NCBI GenBank assembly: GCA_013396915.1
Contig: VWZL01002573.1
Location: 407,927-471,926 of the forward strand
Origin: Stercorarius parasiticus
Lineage: Eukaryota > Chordata > Aves > Charadriiformes > Stercorariidae
Length of the DNA: 64,000 nt
Direction: 5' to 3'
The notes beneath the pieces were generated by a model. The model had not been told where the DNA came from. It did not search any database and saw only the letters and a list, made by a program, of their open reading frames with translations. The position numbers and the translations under genes were made by a program. Below are positions 58,469 through 64,000 of this stretch, piece after piece (the first letter of the stretch is position 1; every line of letters begins with the position of its first letter).

Positions 58469-61362
58469 ATATTTCAATGGCATCTAGCTGCTCTTCCAGC
58501 CACCCAGCAACAGAAGGCAGCTGCTGCACGCACAATCATGCAGAGACCTCAAACATATCCCATGTTCGGTGAGTCCACCAAGATGGACCTGAACCTCAGG
58601 AGGTGGGACAACCAAGGACTGACAAAATGAATACGCTTATACCTCCCCGAGGTACCAGGAGACTTAGTGCCCCACCGGAGACCACAGTTACAGCCTCCCT
58701 CCTGAATAATGAACCAATTTTAATGGAACTGTTGTGAGACACGGTGCCCCGAGAAATACCAGGTCAACTGACACAGATCTGCCAGTATCTTGGATTTGAA
58801 AAGAACAAGCAGACATTAAAGTCTTACTTGAAACGCTTGAGAATAATGCGAAAAATCCAACAAATGAATGGCGCTCAGACAGATCTAGCTAAGACTGTTA
58901 ACTGGTGGTCCAGCCCTGCCAGATGCTGCTGACAGCTGCCGAAAGCACATGCAGTCATTCCAAGACAAATCACCTTGAAAATAATCCTCCCTCAAGAAAG
59001 CTTATGATATCCAACAAATGTAAACCGTTTTCAGACATCTGTGAAAAGAAGGGGATTGTAAAGATCTTGGAAAAGCAATTATATACAATGGATGCTGATT
59101 AGAGAGAAAAACAGAGTGAAGACAAAGGCTGGCGTCAACGAACACAGTTATCAAGTATTCTAGACCAAATGGGCCAAAACTCAACCAAATGGCTTGAAAA
59201 TGCTCTCTGTTCCTGAAGATGATGGATGCAAGCTAGCAGGAAGGTATGGGGTGAGCCTCAGAAATGTGAGCCTCCACTGCCAGATCCATCAAACTCTTGC
59301 TGGACCACAAATGCCGGAGTGAATTTGGATATCCAGCCCACATCATTTTTCCATCGTCTGAAGCTGCCTTAGAGCTTATGAAATGCAAGAGTCTTTCCTG
59401 CCTACTGAAAGTTACTATATTTTTTTAAAATTCTACAGATAATGAGTGTGCTAAAGACATCACCAGAACTTGCCCTGTTGGGTAACAGTGACAGCGCAGT
59501 TCTTTTCCTGCGCTCAATAACAGTTAGCAGTTAACGAGTAAGATGTGCTGGTGTTCACAGCAGCTCTGTGTAGCTTCCACAGCTCTATACGATAGATGTA
59601 CCGACATGTTTGTTCAAAGACATTTCTCCATTCACAACAGCAACACGGGAGCAATACTGCGAGACTTTAAAATCTCTTCCCACACACGTCCTGTGAATGG
59701 ATACCAGATACCAGCCTGCTTAATACACCACGGTCTTGAATCGGGATTGGAATCAGAATTATCGCAGCAATAAGCGTCTAGAAAAAAAGGAGTGGTTATA
59801 ACGTTGATCCTACTTTTTGGACCCTCGATATAATTTTCATTCACTGGCATCAGACAGAGCCCTTCACATTTATTTTGACTGTCAACCCAGGCAAACACCC
59901 TCACAGCATATGAACGAAAAGGGAAAAAAGTGACAGACGTCCAGTGCTACGCACCTTGCATGGCAACAATTTGGTGCATGGTCCAAAGCACCAAAATCTG
60001 TACTAATCACCTTGACCTCATTAATTTACAAAGCTTTGGCCCAACTCTAGCGGCTGGCAGATGATCAAGCTCTTAGTTGATGTGATTCAAACTAATCCAC
60101 TAAAAGGCATTTAAGAGCCAGTTAGGAAATAAGTATTTTTCTATTATTAGAAGTGCTAAAAAGTTTTAGTGACATCAGACTCGCAAGGTGAGGGAAACAA
60201 CACCCAGCTCCCTACGTGAGGGCTTCCCTTCTCAAATCCCACCACCAGTCAGTGCGCTGGGTCACCCAAAGGTTACCCCGGCATTTCTGTACCCTTTCAC
60301 TGGAGAAGGGCAAAAAATGCAACCTGATGCACCCTATGTTATTGCTTCTTTCTCTCTTTTCATCCTTCTTCATCTGATCCCATCTTCAGCATGGTTTACT
60401 AGGGAAAGGGGGATTTTCCCATTGTACTGGAGTGTCTATCATTATGCGCCTTTTCACTCCTTCCATCCAAAGCCACACTCAGACCCGTCGGTGGCATTTG
60501 GCCAGGCTGGACACGGAGGTAGAGGCTGGGAAATTAGTGAACACACAGAGCAACCATCCTCCAAGTGCCCCAGTTAAGGAAACCCTGCAGCTTGCACTGG
60601 TACCTCATTAGACAGAGAAAAACCCAACCCCATAACCCCCAAATGCAACAGACAAAGAGAAAACTTTTAGGTGCCCCGATCATGGAAAAAATTAAATTAC
60701 AAACCACAAACCACCATGAAACACAACGCCTTAAGAAATCAGGCTTCATCAGACGCGGGGCTCATGGTCTACTTGGGGCAATGCGTGTTGCTGGCTAGTC
60801 TGCTGTCAAACTGCGTCACAATCAAAGATTTTTATTTCATCAGTGCCAGAAAGCCAGAGGTTTGTTGTCTGAACACCGAACTAAATAGCACCAAATGTTA
60901 TTCCCAGATAAAATATTTTAATATATATGAAATTCTACCTTCATTAATATAATATTCATTAGTTTAACAGTGCTGTTGCCTGCCTCAGCTGAAATTTGCT
61001 CAATGAAGCAGTACCACAGAAAAACGCTCACGAGAACAAAAACCAATGAGAAAGTCTTTTTCCTTTTTGACACTTGAATATCAGATCTAGAACCAAGTTT
61101 TACTGAGGTAGAAGCTGTTTAAAACCTCTTCTGTCTGGGAAAAAGTAAGAAAATTATAATATGAATTTTTGAAACATTTTAAATGCACAAAAACCCCTCT
61201 GTACTCTATTATACCTTAAAGTAGCATACAGTTTGGTATACACAAGCTAAACTCTTGTTGAAAGCAACTTAATGAAGCTTTCATACTTACGTAGCAGCTC
61301 GCCCAATGCTGATAAAACAACTTTAAAGTCTTTTCAAATCTTGAAGGCCAACGACCAAATAA
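58469..61362. other. Non-coding sequence, no gene recognised
   Basis: Unique sequence. Two consecutive open frames at 58744-58932 and 58905-59102 have a protein-like composition but match no family that I recognise. They are left as unexplained. Confidence 0.45.
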
Positions 61363-61416
61363 ATACACACACACGTGTATACATATATATACACACACAC
61401 TCACGTACACACACTC
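61363..61416. repeat. Interrupted AC/AT microsatellite
   Basis: Blocks of AC and TA dinucleotides interrupted by GTGTAT, TCACGT and similar. An aged dinucleotide array. Confidence 0.85.
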
Positions 61417-64000
61417 GCATCATTCAGGAGAGACGGGAGGTAAAACGAGGAGGACAAGGGCATTTAGTCTTTTCTTGGGCTGGGAGGAATCAATAAAGTT
61501 TTCACTCCCCCCAAATTCCTTCTTGTAGTTGACTCCCCTGGATGCTCTGAAACACCACGATTATTATCCACCCAACAAACCTGTTCAGAAGCCACGTAAA
61601 CCTACCCAAAGGCACAGCCTCTATCCCAACGACACGGGGTTCAAGTTCAACAGTTGTAGGTGGCTCCGCACAAGACAAGAGGCCGTGACCGAAGGCGCTG
61701 GCCACCACCCTCGCCAGCCCCTCTTATCTTGCTGACGAGGAGCCTCGCTGGGGGCTGGAAGCTCCTTAAGAGAACGAACACATCTCAAGAGATATTAACT
61801 CTTAATAACTGCAGACTGGCATCTGCTTCCTCGGCAGTTTAGCCCCAAATGTTTGTCTGGAAAGAGCACTCTAAAACCAGTAGGGATTTCTGCGAAATCC
61901 AGTCCTGTACTGGTTTAGCTTTAGGCTCTTGTTATATTAACACAAGAGTCCCGGGAAAACAAACTCCCTTGGGTAAATATTTAAGGCCAGAAAAGCCTAA
62001 GAATGCTTTTGATCATTAGCAGCCACAAAAACAAAGAGCTCAATGGATGTAGTAAAAATAAAAATATTTAAAACTAAGTTAAACTCCATTAAATATTTAA
62101 ACATACACAATACCACAATAACAGTACTAGCCAAACTGGTCATGAAAACCCACTAACGCTCATGTCAAAGCTATCTTTATCTGAAGGCTTGCCTTGTTCA
62201 TGAAAATTCAAATGTTTATTTAATGTATTTAGACCTAAAGAAGTGCCATAAACCTGATGTGGCGACACTCAAGCCAGTATCATGAGATGGGTATTATATA
62301 CGACATATATGAACCAAGTCCAAATCAACTGCACGTGCACATCAGAACCACCAAACCGATTATCCTGCCGAAACGCACTTTACCGATCCACTCAAACAAA
62401 GTGAGCATCGCTGTAATTAAGGGAAGCCATTCCAAAACAAACACGAGCATCACATGCTTCATCCCTGACGAACACACGGGCGAAACAGTGTTAAACATAT
62501 CATGACATATCAGCGGCCACCCGACCGCATCTTCTTTCTGCTTATCGCGTTCCAATAAAGCCAGATGAAAAGGTTCAAGTTGATTTGGGATGCTGAAATT
62601 AAACTGCTGCTCCTTGGGGTTTTGGTCCAGGGAAGCCCACGAGACTGAATGACTTTAGCAACAGATGCACAGGGCGGTATCTTAAGACGCCACAATTTTA
62701 TCAAGGACTTCCATTATTCTGGAGACAAGAGCTATTGTGTCCACTCACATCAGCGCTATTTTGGGAAGCCGCGCTATGCACACAATTGCCCAAATTAGCT
62801 TTTATTCAATTATTCAAAAAATAACGTCTGAAAAGTAACCTAACTGAATCGACTTCATTTACTGCAAAAATCGCGTGCAACGATATGAAACGACAAACAA
62901 ATGAAAATCTGCATAGGGAAGCTTGGAGCTGGTGAACGGAAATCCAGTGGTTTAAGCGAATATTTTGGTTTGATTGTCCCTCTCCTTCCTGCCAACCTCA
63001 TTTTATGGCATAGCTTTACCTAAGCTTCCAAAGCACAACTGTACACACACATTATTTACTTTTAAAAATCCATCCTACAGCTGATTAAACTCCAGAAATG
63101 AGCTTGTCAGGCCCCTCCCTCCAGCATCCAGACAGAAAAGCAATTAATTTCCGTATCAGTAATGTGAATATTGTGGCATAAAAGGACAACCAGCTGCGAT
63201 CACCCCAACTGCGCTTCCGTACGAGTGCTGGAAAATAGCGGGGACTCGCTTTGCAAAGCTATTTCATCTGAAAATCTCTGCGTGAGTAAAGGAATGACAA
63301 CGGTGAAAGGGAACGGGGACTGGAGTNTTCATGCAAGTTCCTGTGAAAAGCTATTTTTCTTGAGGAATTTTTTTAATTGCCCTGGGGCTCTTAATGGCTA
63401 TAGCTAATAAGCTCAAAATTAGGCAAGGTCATGAGTATGCAGCCTTCAGCATTTCTGAATATAAAATACCAGGAAAATGCCCGGCTTGCTTGACTTCCAT
63501 TTTTTCCAGAATCATTTTATTCACTGCACTATAAACCGATTTCGGAATCCCAATAATTTGGTTTGTTAACCCGCTTACACACTTTCGCACAGCGTGTCCC
63601 GTCGTATGGAAACACCCTTGTCAATACAAACCCCAGTCACTTTGTAACCTGCCCGATGCCGAAATATTTACATTAACGTTTTACCAGCCAAATACCTTCA
63701 GTACACAAAGGAGCCACCCGACAGCCAGTCAGTCAACTACCTACGAGTCATAATTCGTCTGTACAACAGCTAATGAGATGAAAGCAGATACACACAAAAG
63801 CAGTAGGCTGACTGATACAAAGTAATTGCAGGCAGAATTCGATGACAGTCATTTATGTAATTCTATTAAAGGAAAGGCAGTTGTATAGGAAGAGAATGAA
63901 AGGACAGATAAAACCCCCAGAATTTAAACAGAACGCACGAGGAATTTTATGTACTATATGAACACATAAAAGGAAAAAGGCCACAATAAAACTTTTAATT
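61417..64000. other. Non-coding sequence to window end
   Basis: Mostly AT-rich unique sequence; 62040-62250 and 63500-63990 are rich in TAAT/ATTTA cores. The base at 63327 is unresolved. No gene was recognised; LYPD6B is expected farther right from synteny but is not in view. Confidence 0.5.

Overview
The window is vertebrate nuclear DNA, almost certainly from a bird. It has short spliced exons with GT-AG junctions, a CpG-rich promoter, long AT-rich non-coding stretches, and CR1 LINE fragments whose 3' ends carry the characteristic ATTCTATGATTCTA-type tails. No bacterial, phage or plasmid feature is present. Two protein-coding genes can be reconstructed exon by exon. MMADHC is on the + strand (coding exons 6761-18193) and LYPD6 is on the - strand (coding exons 42868 down to 34500). 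They converge tail to tail, which agrees with the human 2q23 order LYPD6B - LYPD6 - MMADHC; LYPD6B would then lie beyond the right edge.

Layout. 1-5990 is non-coding upstream flank with an AT-rich, possibly conserved block (about 3470-4070). 5990-6725 is a CpG-rich promoter interrupted by a 151-base assembly gap (6278-6428) that probably hides the MMADHC transcription start. 6727-18193 is MMADHC: one visible non-coding exon and seven coding exons giving 296 residues, the same length as the human protein, followed by poly(A) signals from 18298. 18330-30890 is intergenic, with a decayed CR1 reverse-transcriptase fragment and a few exon-like islands of unknown meaning. About 30900-34499 is the probable LYPD6 3' UTR. 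34500-42911 holds four LYPD6 coding exons encoding 183 residues, with a GC-rich minisatellite in the second coding intron. 42912-64000 is upstream or 5'-intronic LYPD6 sequence with several CR1 3' ends, microsatellites and AT-rich blocks that look like regulatory elements.

The two genes do not form a pathway; they are neighbours by conserved synteny. MMADHC (cblD protein) routes intracellular cobalamin to cytosolic methionine synthase and to mitochondrial methylmalonyl-CoA mutase. LYPD6 is a Ly6/uPAR-domain surface protein known as a Wnt/LRP6 enhancer and nicotinic-receptor modulator.

The observations most worth checking are in LYPD6. The NxI tripeptide linked to LRP6 binding in the mammalian protein reads E-S-V here. 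The hydrophobic GPI-signal tail is followed by an unusual polar extension. An out-of-frame upstream ATG lies 22 bases before the start codon. Elsewhere, an orphan open frame inside LYPD6 intron 2 ends in a near-perfect membrane-segment-like tail. I found no new multi-gene system in this window.
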